This document shows positions 11,289 through 23,000 of a stretch of 64,000 nucleotides of DNA, in pieces. How positions within the stretch are numbered: the first letter of the stretch is position 1; every line of letters starts with the position of its first letter. The stretch is from Larus michahellis (taxonomy: Eukaryota > Chordata > Aves > Charadriiformes > Laridae). Under the pieces are notes generated by a model that was not told the DNA's origin, did no database searches, and was given only the letters and a program-made list of their open reading frames with translations. Position numbers and translations under genes: made by a program. The stretch lies in contig NC_133897.1 in NCBI RefSeq assembly GCF_964199755.1, positions 74,128,080-74,192,079 of the forward strand. Direction: 5' to 3'.

Positions 11289-11490
11289 AGCAGGCAGCGG
11301 AGAGCGGACGGGAAAAAAAAATAAAAATAAAAAAAAAGGGGAACGGAGGAAAAAAAAGAAGAAAAAAAAGGGGGGAAAATTAATAAAAGAGAAAAAAGGG
11401 GGGAAAGTTTCTCCCAGCGTCGGGACGGAGAGCCGTGTCCAGTGCCCTGCGGGGGTAAGCGGCCGCTCGGTGCGCCCCAGCGCGTCTGGC
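11289..11490 (-). other. EDN1: EDN1 5' untranslated region
   Basis: Inferred from the TATA box at 11,520-11,512: a start site about 30 bases downstream gives a 5' UTR of about 200 bases. Nearly half of it is a pyrimidine tract. I see no intron in it. Confidence 0.6.
11311..11407 (-). repeat. EDN1: Pyrimidine tract in EDN1 5' UTR
   Basis: On the plus strand this is a run of A and G with a few T residues. On the mRNA strand it is about 97 bases of U and C, broken only by a few A and one G, ending 22 bases before the start codon. It is low-complexity and may vary in length between alleles. Confidence 0.85.
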
Positions 11491-11511
11491 TGGCGCGGCG
11501 GTCCCCGGCGG

Positions 11512-11520
11512 CCTTTTATA
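11512..11520 (-). promoter_or_regulatory. EDN1: EDN1 TATA box
   Basis: TATAAAAGG on the minus strand, 224 bases upstream of the ATG, in otherwise GC-rich DNA. It lies downstream of the AP-1 and GATA motifs, as in the mammalian EDN1 promoter. Confidence 0.88.
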
Positions 11521-11539
11521 GCGAACCCCCATGGAGCGG

Positions 11540-11546
11540 GTAAACA
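11540..11546 (+). promoter_or_regulatory. Forkhead-like motif GTAAACA
   Basis: A perfect match to the forkhead core, 20 bases upstream of the TATA box. This is a motif match only; use is inferred. Confidence 0.35.
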
Positions 11547-11587
11547 GCCCCGGCGCTATTTTATCCCGAGACAATGTTATTCTGCTA

Positions 11588-11595
11588 TTAGTCAC
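11588..11595 (-). promoter_or_regulatory. EDN1: EDN1 AP-1 site
   Basis: GTGACTAA on the minus strand, about 100 bases upstream of the inferred start. It matches the functional AP-1 element described for the human gene near -109. Confidence 0.8.
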
Positions 11596-11617
11596 CGGCG
11601 CGGCAACGTGCGGGCCG

Positions 11618-11623
11618 AGATAA
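11618..11623 (-). promoter_or_regulatory. EDN1: EDN1 GATA site
   Basis: TTATCT (GATA in reverse) on the minus strand, about 130 bases upstream of the inferred start and 22 bases past the AP-1 motif. The human promoter has its GATA-2 site near -136, so order and spacing are conserved. A second GATA core (GGGATAA) lies at about 11,561-11,567. Confidence 0.8.
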
Positions 11624-12381
11624 GGCCGGGCTGGAAAGGAAATCGCCTGCGAACTTCAGAGCGGCGGCGGCGGCGGGCGGCGGGTCGGGGGGGGGGGGTG
11701 ACCGGGAGGGGCCGGGCCGGGCGGGGGGCGCCGCCGCCGCCGCCGCCGAGGGCGGGCCGCCAGGGGGCGCCCTACCGCCCTGTGCCTCGCACCTGAGGGG
11801 GCCAGGCGGCCGCCCTGCCTCCGCCGGCGGGGCAGCACCGGCCTCGCCATAACAGGAGCAATTATGGCGATTATTGTCAGCGTCGGTGTTGCTGTTATTA
11901 TTAAGAGCGGGGCAGGACGGGACGGGCGGCGGCAGGCGCGGTGCCGCCCGCGGTGGAGGTGTCACGGCCGCCCCTCGGGCATGGCGGCGGCCGTTGAGGG
12001 GGTGTTGTTCTGGCTCGGCCCATTGCTCCCGCCGCTGTCCCGGGGGAAGAACCCGGCGAGCGTCCCCTCTGGGCCTTCCCCAGCCGGCGGCGGCCGGAGG
12101 GCCGGGGCCGCACGGGCAGCGCCCGAGGGGGTGGCCGGGGGCGGCAGGGGTGAGCGCGGCCCAGTGGGCCCGATCTCCACCCGCTGTCCGCAGGCCCGAC
12201 GGGGTGGGCTCTGGAGGGGTCTCAGGGGCTTGTGTTTGGCCGCAGTGGTGAGGCGTGTGGGTATAACCCCTCTTCTCCTCCATTTCACGCAGGGCGCCGT
12301 GCCACAGAGCGTGTTTTTTGGGTCCAGGCCGCGCAAGGAGCAGCGGGCGTGTAAAGCCAGGGATGTGTGGTCAGGAGAAGG

Positions 12382-12440
12382 GAAGACCTGTGTCTTCCAA
12401 GACCGAAGACCTGTGTCTTCTAAGACCGAAGGCCTTTGCC
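12382..12440. repeat. 23-bp minisatellite with hairpin units
   Basis: GAAGACCTGTGTCTTC plus a YAAGACC linker occurs at 12,382-12,404, again at 12,405-12,427 (one change), and a third decayed copy begins GAAGGCC. Each unit carries the inverted repeat GAAGAC...GTCTTC around CTGT. Confidence 0.85.
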
Positions 12441-13846
12441 TTTGGCTCCTGCGACTACCTCTGTCAAGGCCAGGGTGAGGTTTTTTTTCGGCATGTTTAT
12501 ATTTGCTGCCTTGTGCTGCGAGGCAGTAGCTGTCAGCGTGGAAGCTGGACACTTGAGAAATGGCCACGGCGATATGACATTGTAAATGTAGACATGCGTG
12601 AAACCCACTGAGCTCCTAACTAAGAAAGGCAGCCTCTGAATATAAACTCAAATGAACTTGAATGCCTGTGATCCGACGTGGAGCCGTTGGACTGCAAAGC
12701 GTGCCAATTTCACCTATGATAAATAGATAAGACTCTCTTGGTATTTGTGGTATTTCCGTGCACTGTGCTGTAATAATAGAAGTGACCTTGGATATCACAA
12801 AGACCAAGGCTGTTAGCTGCAAGTCGCATTGTGATTTCTCAGGTGAATGGCCATTTTTTTAAAGTATCAAATTATACTGTGCAGCTGTATCATAGCGGAC
12901 AGGCTGTCTACAACCATGCTGAGTCAGAATAAAGGTCCATTTAGCTGGTATCGTTTCTCCTACAATGGCTGTTAGTAGATGGTATGAGAAAGAATAGAAG
13001 AAAGGAATGCGACTAGAGAATAATCCTTTCCTCGGTATAATCTCCCTGCTTACAGCAGGATGAAGTTTAGGGGCTTTCCAAGCAATAGCGAGCATTTAGA
13101 CCATTATGCTGAATAAACACCACTGGCCTCATCCTAAGACGGTCATACCTTGTTATCAAAGGTTCTCTAAAAACTGGCCTATAAAAGATCTGTAAGTGGA
13201 GAAAGCTGGGTTATATGAAAACTTCTTTTTACACCTTTCCAGCGTGGGAGTTTATTTTTCAGAGCAGGGATTGTATCTTCTTGTGTATTATGTCTTCTTG
13301 TGTATGTAGGGCAGCTCTTAACAGAATACCAATGTATCTCTCTACCTGTGTGTATGAATTATTGCCGTTATGATAAGAATCTACCAGCAGAGGTCACCTA
13401 GCTACATATAAAAAGTAATCGTAGCCCAATGAAATGATGAACTTCATCTGTATCCAAAAGTTGGGAAAGAAATAAGGTGATTTTTTTTTTTTGGCTTCTT
13501 GGTATTTAAGAAAAAAAAAAGAAAGAAAAAACACAAAGCAGTTGTGTGGGTTGAAAGATAGCTATCGTTTCTGTATAGAACACAAATATGCATAGCCTTT
13601 CCAGGCCTGTCACTTAAAGACCGTTTTTCATGCCAGCACTTACTTAAAAAAGATTTTTTTCAGAGATTCCTTTTTCTAAGATGTGCACTTGAAGCCAAAA
13701 TGATTCACATTGGTGTAAGATATTTTCAGCTTTGTCAAAATGCCTTGTTAGAAAAAAGTGTTTCGTTAGCTGGCAAAAATGGCATGCATGTTTCCTTTGA
13801 GTAACAAAGCACAAACATATCGCAGGGTCGTCTGAAGGTGCTGTTC

Positions 13847-13871
13847 TTTTTTTTTTTTAAAAAAAAAAAAA
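13847..13871. repeat. T12-A13 homopolymer palindrome
   Basis: Twelve T followed directly by thirteen A, giving a self-complementary AT block. Confidence 0.9.
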
Positions 13872-16800
13872 CAAAAACATCTTCAGCAGTTTTTGGTAAG
13901 GATTCATAAATATTATTGTTGTCGGAGATCCATATCCTCTGATTCAGCGATTTCTGATAGCTCTGCTTTCAGATCTCGAGACTAACCAGAATCAAGCTAT
14001 TCCTGTTGCTGTTCAAGTAATGCAAAAACAAATTTATGTTGAGTTGCCAGTGGCCGGGGCGGGTCATTTCAGGATGCAGGGGTTGCTGGGCCAGGAGGTG
14101 GGTTTCCCCAGGAAGGTGTAACCCCCTGATCCTTCCTTGGACACTGGGAGGCACTGGGCAGGTCTGTGCCACGCAGAAATACCCTTTGGGAGTTTTGCCA
14201 AAGAAGGAAGAGTTGCTCACTCTATAGCTGTTTATAGTAGGAGTCTGTAACAGTGTGGGTCACAGTAGGGGTCTTATAAAATAAGCAGAAGAGGACTGAG
14301 CTTTGGCTAGCAGTCAGTGTTTGCAGAATGGAAATACAAAGTCATGCGCGATCGTACAAAGTCATGTACTCAACAAGTCGTCCCGGTGCGCACCAAGCCA
14401 GCTTGCCCCAAGGGCTGGGGAGTTTGCCTTGTGTTTGCACTGCTGCCCGTTTGGGCGAGGGTGGCAGCAGGAGTTGAAGCTGGCTGCTCCTCCAGCAGGC
14501 TTTTCCCCTTTCTTGTAGCTGGGGTACCTTGGCCAGCCACAGCTGAGACACTGTGTTGTGGGGTGAAATCTTAGCCAGCCAGCCAGGCTCTGGTTTTAAT
14601 GTTCCAGCTGGAAAAGGCCGTGGCACCAACTGAGTTTTCTAAAGGACATTTTGTATAGTGTCAGTAATGTGAAATGCCTGCTTATCAGCAAAACAATAAA
14701 AGGAGATTGTAAAACTGTGCCTTTCTGTCCAGGGAACAAGGGGAGCAACACGCTGTTTTCTGCAGATTTGAAACACAATTCTCAATTAAGTGAAAGTTGT
14801 ATAACTTGTCCCTTTACCTCACTTGCTGCCCCTCTTGCACCTCACTTTCCTCTCAGGGTCGCCCTGTGCCCCTCCTTACACAAGAGGAGGTTCCACCTCC
14901 TCACTTACGTAACACACAAGTTAAAGAACTAACTAATTTAGGCTTCTCGGAAGCGACCTTATTCTCATCTCTCACTACCCAGCCCACAGTGTATCTAGTT
15001 CCCTTGACAGATGTCATGGTCCTTGGGCAGAAGCATAATTTCTGGAAAACAAACTTTCTTCATTTCTCCCCATCTCCAGCCGATGAGGTTTATGAAAGGA
15101 CGTAGGTGCCTCTCTCACGCTACACTTGTGACCTCTTAAAGTGCTGAGGGGAAGAGGAGGGTCAGCCACTAATCCAGCAACCTCTGTCCCACCTGTTTGT
15201 AGCACGTGGATGGATCCTCTCCCCACCTCAGTCCCATCGATGGTTATTTTCCTTCCAGAATTCACTCCACATACAAAATCCTATTTTAACTGGGGAGGAA
15301 GGTGGCAGCTATATGGCGCTTAGCACACAAGAGCCGTCATCAGATGAGAAAAGAAAGCTCTTCCATACCATGTGTGGCCTGGCACCAGGTGGCGATGATT
15401 AGATGCCATTTAAAATACAGAAATCAAAAGCAGCCTAGAGCTCAGAGGAGAAAAATCAACTTTACTGAGCAAAGGTCACAGTTTCTCCTAGGGCTAATAT
15501 TGATACCAGGAACACAAGAAGGACAATTTGCAAAGATTCCGGTTTCAGAGGTACTGTTGTGAAACCTTCCTCATGCTTTTACTTTCTACAACAAAGAAAC
15601 TGGAAGCGTCAGGGAAATGTTTCGCTGGAAGCCAAGCCAATTTTTAGATGAGGGGAAACATCAGGTGGGAAAAGGGAAAAGGTTTAAATAATCCGGGGAT
15701 AAAGAATCCATGTAACTTTTAGGTGAGAGTTAACAGGAACTTTCCCCCTAGTTTTACCACCCGTCTCTGGATGTCATGGGAGAAAGGGTGTCCACTTCTC
15801 ATTGAAGCGAGCCACAGGGGTGCTGGAGGCACTTGGCCATCCCCCGTCTCAGCAGGCTGTAGCAGCTCCTCCTGTTTCCATCTTTTACTCTGTGCTTGCT
15901 TTTGTGCAGGACCAGCGAGCAGAGTATCAGGAGCAAGGCAAAAGGTTAAGCTCTGTGGATGTAACACGGGGCAGGCGACCAGAGCCCTTTCTCCCAGGCC
16001 TTGCATGGGTGACAGGGGTGACCCGTACTGCTGAGGATGTGCCCTGTGCAGTGCCAAGGTGGCACCCTGACCCGCAGGCTCAGGCGGGTGGTTGTTTCTG
16101 CTGTGGTAGCTCAGGATCCTGCATGCGGAGACCCTGAAGGATTTCAATCCCTAGCTCTTTGGCGTTATAAACAGTTTCCACTGTGGCGCTCAACTTGGGT
16201 TTAATTTTTTAATTGACCTGAGATTTTTCTCATGTCACTGACAGTACTAGTAGAAGTTATAAGGCAAAGACCTCAATTCTGGCCCAGAAAATCTCAAATT
16301 GCTGAAGTCTGGGGAAGTATTCTGGGGAAGGAGCCCCATGTCTTATCCCTGTGCTTTTGCAGACACATCCACCATCGGCTGTGTCAGACACAAAATGCTG
16401 GGCTGGATAGTGTGATCCCATGGGACTGTGATGTATTCTCATAGCTATGCTTGAACTCTAAGTTAGTTTTGAAAAAAAAATTTCTGCATGGTCTTCAGCT
16501 CCATTCCATCAGTCAAGTTCAAAATACAAGTGGTATGAATTCTTTTAGAAGTGTGAAAAGATGGTAAAAGGTTACACGTGTCAATAATCAGCCTCTTAAG
16601 AATGGGTTACACAAGCAAGGGTTTAAGCATAAGAAGGATTATCATCAATAAATACAAGAGATTAGTGCAAAGACTGCAACAGAAGTGTTTAGCGAAGAAA
16701 AGAAAAATACAGAACAGAAACTGTCACTTGTAGAAAACCAGATCTGGTTCCGTATACAATCTCTTCTATGAATACGGCAGCATATGACAGAATACTTATT

Positions 16801-18895
16801 TGCAAATAACAGTTAGTGGAAAATGTGCTTTATCAGGTTTGTTTACTTATTTCTTGGCAAGTCTGGCTTGCAAGGAAGTCAAACCCAAAGCATCCAATTA
16901 GAAAATCTTCCGAAGCAAATCACTAAGAGCAGCGCACAGCTCTCTGACTGATCGTCTTGCTCCTATTGACAGTGCATTTCGGAGTTTTGTGTTCTTTAAT
17001 AAATGGCACCTTCCTATAGTCTTGGCAAAGAATCGGTGATGCCATCCCCATGCTCAGAGTTGTGAATTGAAGCAAGGAGGCCAGGACTCGTCCTATCTAA
17101 CAGTAGATACTCTGCTACGGTTTCTAAATTAGATGAACATCTTAGCTCACCTGGTGTCCAAATTGCTCTCTAGACTATGGAAAGGGGCCTAAGATGCTGA
17201 CAGTCCTAAATTTAGGCACATCCTCCTCTTAATGTCTAGAGTTAGCTGGGGGTGAATCCAAGTCGGTGGCCTGCCCAGGGTGCCATGAGAAATTACAGGG
17301 GGAGTGGAGAAGTGAGCTGAGTTCCTCAAACCTGTGTCCTGCATCCTGCCCGCAACACTATCAGCCCTCTCCAGTGCACAGAGGTTTGCTTATCAAAACT
17401 GACTTTTTAGCTGTTTTGATTTGTCCATCTCTGGGATATGATCTTGCTTTTCTCAGAAAAGGTACTTGAGAGATCTTCATTTCATGCAGCTCGCTCAGAG
17501 GCGCTTCTTCGAATTAATGAATTTAATTGACTTTTCATGCCTGTTTTTTCCACCTATCGTGTGGCTTGCTCCACCTTTGAATGAGCCCGTCTCCAAAGAC
17601 TCAAGTTAGTAGATTTCTGAGAGCTAACTGGCTCTACCCTTTCCTGAGCGCATAAAAGCCATGCTGAAATGAAGGTAATTAGCAAAGGCATTGTTCCAAG
17701 AATGGTGTTGAACTTTCCTTACAGCACAGCCCTTTCACTAGCACATGTAGCCCCCCCATGACTGCTTTGCCACCTCCATTTTGAGCCTGTGGTTGGATGA
17801 GTGGGCTTGCTGGTTCCACTGTTTTCTCTGTGAGAGAAACAAGCATGTGCTAGCAAACACCATGGGTTTAGATGCGGCCTGAGCCATAGGGGTGGGTTTG
17901 TTTTTCTTTAGTTACTTGTTCCAGATACTTGCTTTGCTCCCAAATCCACTATGCTTCCGTGCATCATTGCCTGGAAGGTGGATAGGAATGTAGCTTCATA
18001 TGAACCAGTGCTCGTAGCATTGAAGATCTGCTCATTGTCCATTTGGGCACATGCTTGTGTCTGTCTATTATTTTTTTTTTTGACCGGGGCATACTTTGCC
18101 TGTAAAAGAAATGCTGACGGACTTTCTCCAGCTGCAGTTCCTAGTCTTTATCTGCCCTTGTTTTTCCCAGGAGAAGGCAGCTTTGTGAGGAAACATTGCA
18201 TTAAACACGCTCCAGCTGTTTCTTGCACCCAGTCTCAGCTTGAACAAGTTACACCAAAAGCTGTCAGAGGAGAGAAGCTTTAGATAAACTACAATAAACA
18301 AAAATGAAATAACATTCAGAAGCTCTCCTTATTTTTAAAGGAACAATAAGAGGGACACCCTCTTATTTTTCAAGCGACATATACGCATTAAAATATCTGC
18401 TCTGTGTCTGAGGTAAAATGTGGACCACACAGATTCAGGGGTTGTTATGGCAGTTACTCTCTGGTGACACCTACAAGAAGGAGATTTCATTACCAGGAAA
18501 AAGAGGAACAGCAGCTTCAGAATCGCCAACGCCCCAGCACTGAGCTAAGATCACCGTATGTCCTTCAGTTGCAAGAACAAGCCTGGGAAATACGAGGGGG
18601 TGAGAAGCCTCTGAAAGGGAAAGGTCTATATATGACTCCAGGTTCCTGTGAGCAGCTGGAAAACCAAGATGCCTAACAGGGCTGTATGTCGACATTTGCC
18701 ACACATGACATATAGCATGTAGGAATGAGGCCAGCTTTTCTGGCTGCTTTCAGTAAGCATCCTTGAGGCATGTCTCTATAAGGAATTTTTCACCAGCCGT
18801 TTCCATTTTGGCTACTCGGCAGAACCCAAGTTGGTACCACTGGGAGCCCCTCTGCAGGCTTGTTGCCTGCAGCCAGACCTTTCTGTTCTTGTTAT

Positions 18896-18948
18896 TCCAA
18901 GCAGATGTACTTGCAAAAATCTTCCAAGCAGATTTGCTTGCAAAAAAA
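18896..18948. repeat. 26-27-bp tandem duplication
   Basis: TTCCAAGCAGATGTACTTGC with an A-rich tail is repeated at once as TTCCAAGCAGATTTGCTTGC with an A-rich tail. There are two copies with few differences. Confidence 0.8.
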
Positions 18949-20950
18949 GGCAACGCAAATTCCTCAGTTTCCTGTATGTGTTCAGCATTATAGTTGCAGG
19001 TGTTCAGCTGAAGTGGTAGAAGCCTCAGTAGGGAAGGTATCACAGGGGACCTTTGCTCTGATGGGCTGGTATGGCGCGGTACAGAGCAAACGCAGGGCTG
19101 TGCTTTGACTAAACCTGTTTATGGGTGATAGAGAATTTTTCCACCTTTACTACCAGTACTGTACATGCAGAAAACCACTCATCCTTTTACTAAACCTGTT
19201 CAGATTGGCTGACTCTGAGTTGTAGCTATCCTGTTACTATTGGTGTAACTTTTAAGTGAGCAGCTATTGCCTTAAGAATTGTTCCCTAGTGTCATTTCCC
19301 CCAACATTTATCATCGCTTCACAGTTTTTAATGACATCTTCTTCTTATTTAAAGACAAACATATTCCACCTTTCCTAACAGGATTATGCTGTAAAACTGT
19401 AGTATTGGTTTCAATTTCAACTGACACAGCTAGGAAGAGCTGTTTCTTACACCGGGTTTAGGATGAGTCTTGTGAAAATAGGAACTGTATATATCACACA
19501 GTAGAGTTCTAGCCATCAGCTGACAGAGCAGACCAGCTTTTCTCAAATTCTTGCAAATATATTTCTTTTTTTTCAGTGAAAAGACTCTTCCTGAAAAGCT
19601 AAGCTAGTTCCACACCAGCTGAAACCAAGCAGAAACAGTTTAGGAGGGCAGAATAGTAAGGAGGGTTCAAACCTGACTGAAACAAAGTTTAGCACTTTGT
19701 TTTCAGAACATTTCAGCAGTGAGTTATCCGTACAGTTTTGTTCCTAGTTTTTAAAATGGCTTCAAAAATCACACTTTTCTCGAGAACAATGAAACTTAAT
19801 TGAGAGAAAGTCTAAGCCAAACACAAGAAACATGATTCAAAGACCGGATTTTTCAAGGGGCTTTTCTCCTGGACACCAAATTTTTTAACCTTTCTCCAGC
19901 CACTGGTGACCAGAACTGTAACTTTTCCCAGAAGAAGAGCTGGCACTAAATATGAAAATGTCTCATTTTGCATAATGGAAAAAAGAAGTAAAACGCCTTG
20001 CTTCCTTTGCTGATACTTGCTCTTTGAATGGGACCTTATGACACAGCTTAAGGCTTTGTCTGTTTATTTGCAGCTTGCTTGCTTCCCTGGCAAAGTGGAA
20101 GTCAAAAGCAACAAGGCAAAGTGACCCTCTCAAAGCCCACTTATCTTCACAGGAAACTGGTTCAGGATTAGGCAAACCAGAAATCCCCACTTCCTTTTTC
20201 TAGAGAAATTACACGATGTTAATTAGAAGATGCCTATTTCATTTTCTTCCACTGCCCTTGTTATAAGAAAAGGAGGAGGCAGGGCACCAAAGGGCACCTA
20301 CCTTTTGCTGCAGTTACTATTCACAGGTTTTCCGTTCTGTCTCTTCTCTCCCCATATATATCAGTGATGATGCTCGAATGACAATAGCATCCTGTTTTCC
20401 TTGAAGTTTGTTTGGGCTTGTGTAGGGTATTCTGTACAATGAGAAGGTGGGATTTCCAACACTGGTAGGAAAGAGATGTTTTTACTGGAAACAATCATCC
20501 TCAACTCAGAGCTCATTTGCTGTGCGTGTGCCACTGTAGGCACGTGTGCTGTATGGAAAATAAAACCAGTGGAAACTCATCTGGAGTAAATCAGCCGGCT
20601 TCTCGGACCTTGCAAATAACACCGTGCGATGAGAAATTCTGGGAAATACGCAACCAGGGCCAGCATTGCCCATCTCCAAAGCTGCTGCTGGGAAGGAAGA
20701 GAACACCCTTACCACGAAGGGCCGCGCTGCGAGGCCTCCCCAAAAGAGGACAGCGGTGCAGAGCGGTGAGGGGGACCCTGGGAGCCAGCGCTCCCTCTCC
20801 CGTCCTCCTCCTGCAGAACAGTTACGGTAAACTGCAGCTCCGAGATCGGGAACCTGCCGTCCCTCTCCTTGTAGCAAAGTACACTGTAGCAAAGGAAGGT
20901 GCTGATTAGTTGCCTGCAATCTAAACTGCTGTTCCTTAAAATAAAAAGCC

Positions 20951-20977
20951 TTTTTTTTTTTTTTTTCCCCCCTTTTT
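20951..20977. repeat. T16-C6-T5 pyrimidine run
   Basis: A homopolymer-rich low-complexity run on the plus strand. Confidence 0.9.
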
Positions 20978-21353
20978 GGTCTTATCACCAAGGGCATGGT
21001 TTTCTCAGAGGTTATTTGGGAGCCCAGAGTCCTGAAGCAGTCGTGTTGGCCCGCTGCACGAGAAATACAGCTAAGCAATGAAGGAACTACAAGGTGCTGT
21101 ATCCTCTACACAATGTAACATGGACATTTAACTTAGTCCCAGAGCAGCATGAACTATGAAAGAGGCATAAAAATTGAAAATCCCAGGGGGTCAAGCTTAA
21201 AACAGGGCACAAAGAAGAAATATGCGTTTTGGGGGGCCATTCAAAAGGGACATTTCCAACAGAAGATCCATTCAGCTGCCAAAATTGCGAGGTCCCTGCT
21301 GCTGGGCTCATTTGAACATGTAACCTGTGCTCAGTGGTGTTAACTGCGTGACC

Positions 21354-21418
21354 AGTTCACTGACTTCAAGAATATCTTTAAGCACATGCTCAAGCACTTG
21401 CAGAATGAGGGTCGGATG
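21354..21418. repeat. Possible old amniote interspersed repeat
   Basis: The string around TTTAAGCACATGCTCAAGCA, with GACTTCAAG before it and CAGAATGAGGGTC after it, resembles a common old reptile/bird repeat built on 'attgacttcaatgg...aagcacatgcttaagtgctttgctgaatcgggg'. The family name is not assigned. Recognition is by eye and from memory. Confidence 0.35.
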
Positions 21419-22490
21419 TGCCTCCTTTCATGGGGTGCCGGTACATGGCAGAGTGCAGGTGACAGAAGTATTTCAAACATCTCTAAAAGTATTGCATCCT
21501 TGTGAATACTACGAAAGGAAATTCATGTTTCTGGGCTCACGGGTGCATATGGTCACCCTGCTGTGGTCACCTGCCTGTTGTGGAGTGTGCCCCTGGCATA
21601 TAAAATCCAAAGCTGAGAAGCTTCATTCAGCAGGGGGCATTTATCCTTTTTTTAGGAGGTTTAATCTTCGCCTAAGGGGCTTCAGGGAATATTACTTTTT
21701 TCCCCGTTCAGCTCTGACAGAGGTGTGGTTCATTCACCACAAGGATTTAGTGATGTCCTGCACATGTCTGGGGATATTAGAAATATTACACAGGCTGCTA
21801 TTCTGGATCTTAAAAGTGGTCTTTGGCGTTTCTTTGAAAGTTTGTCCCAGCAGAGGAAGACACAATGTAGGAAAATACCAACTGGGAGGCACAGATAGAT
21901 CCAGGGCTCGTCTCCAGTTGTGCTACAGTTACTATTATGGAGAGCAACTTCATCATAATAGCAGACTTCAGTGATGCAATAAACTTCATGACACATACCC
22001 TATGGCACAAAACAAACGCAGCCAACTCTGCCTTCATAGACCCAGCGATTATTTTTTAAGTTCTCATTTGGGAGAGCCCAGCAACAGGTTTATAGTGGAA
22101 AAAGAGGTTGCAGAAAGGAAAAGGCTAACCTGAAAAGAAGAAAATGAGAAGGAGGTAGAAAAGTTAAAGCATATGGATCTGTTTTCTGAAGGAACTTGTT
22201 CACTAGGTTCTGGAGCGTGGATCTGAATGCAAGGAGAGGAGCTCAGAGGGTTCAGAGCAGGGAATCGATACCTCGGCTCACCATCAAAGTCCCAAAGGAA
22301 ATTACTTGCGTGAGGAGAAGACAGAAATAGCTCTTTTCCTCAGTAGTGCTATAGTCCTGGTCTGTTCTGGCCGGGAGAGGCTGCTCAGCTACTCAAGACT
22401 AAAAAGCTGTGATGTTGTGGATGATGACAATATGCAATTGCAAAAATCTGCGTTTGCTTAATAGCTAAAAATTGAGGTTGGGACTTTCGC

Positions 22491-22516
22491 AAAAACAAAC
22501 AAACAAACAAAACAAC
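22491..22516. repeat. (CAAA)n microsatellite
   Basis: About five CAAA units with one interruption. Confidence 0.9.
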
Positions 22517-22619
22517 CAAACCTTAAAACAAGTAACTAGTAAACTGAGCACGTCTTGCCTGGATTATGGAGATACCCCAATTAAAGAGTCCCACAGGCCT
22601 CTTTTTGCTGTTGGGCTGA

Positions 22620-23000
22620 ATTTCCCCTCCCAGTCCCTCCGACCGCGGCTTGCTCTCTCGGCGGGCTTCCAGGTTTGCATTTATTGTTCAAACTAATCAA
22701 CCTGGTTTGATAAAATGCGGAACAGGAAAAGGGGAACGCTGAGGCTTTTAGTTTCTGATAGGCGCCGAGCGACATTGTTGTCGCCGAAAAGAGCTGGAGC
22801 CCGGCCGTGCTTATCTCCTTCCAGCCTTGCAGCAGCCCGCCGGCCTCTAGGTGGTGCCTCCCTCTAAAGTTTAGTGCCAGGAGCTGGGGGAGCAGCAGCC
22901 TCTGGCTGGGTTTTTGGCCAGCAAGTGGTGCCAGCAGCCACATCAGCCACCGTGACCTTCCCGTGGGTGGCGGAGGGAGCAAAGCGGGCAGTCCTGCTGA
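22620..23000. promoter_or_regulatory. GC-richer block with SOX-like palindrome
   Basis: A local rise in GC and CpG in AT-rich intergenic DNA. At 22,769-22,784 GCGACA and TGTCGC flank TTGT, so an ATTGTT (SOX core) lies inside a 6-bp inverted repeat. It could be an enhancer or an untranslated exon. Nothing decisive is seen. Confidence 0.25.

Larger units (their letters stand above)
10790..12340. promoter_or_regulatory. CpG island over EDN1 promoter and first exons
   Basis: Dense CpG and high GC span EDN1 exons 1-2, the promoter and about 700 bases upstream, against an AT-rich background. Long open frames occur here on both strands (up to 231 codons), as expected from GC-rich DNA with few stop codons. 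They are Pro/Ala/Arg-rich and I do not call them genes. A divergent non-coding transcript is possible but not shown. Confidence 0.85.

Noticed and set aside
11588-12478. Long frames on both strands upstream of EDN1 (up to 231 codons)
   Set aside because: GC-rich CpG-island DNA with few stop codons; low-complexity Pro/Ala/Arg composition and no family match.
20506-21078. A 190-codon minus-strand frame
   Set aside because: No family signature. It contains a lysine run from a T homopolymer, typical of a chance frame.
21327-21974. A 215-codon plus-strand frame
   Set aside because: No recognised domain, Cys-rich random-looking composition, probable old repeat at its start and no splice partners.
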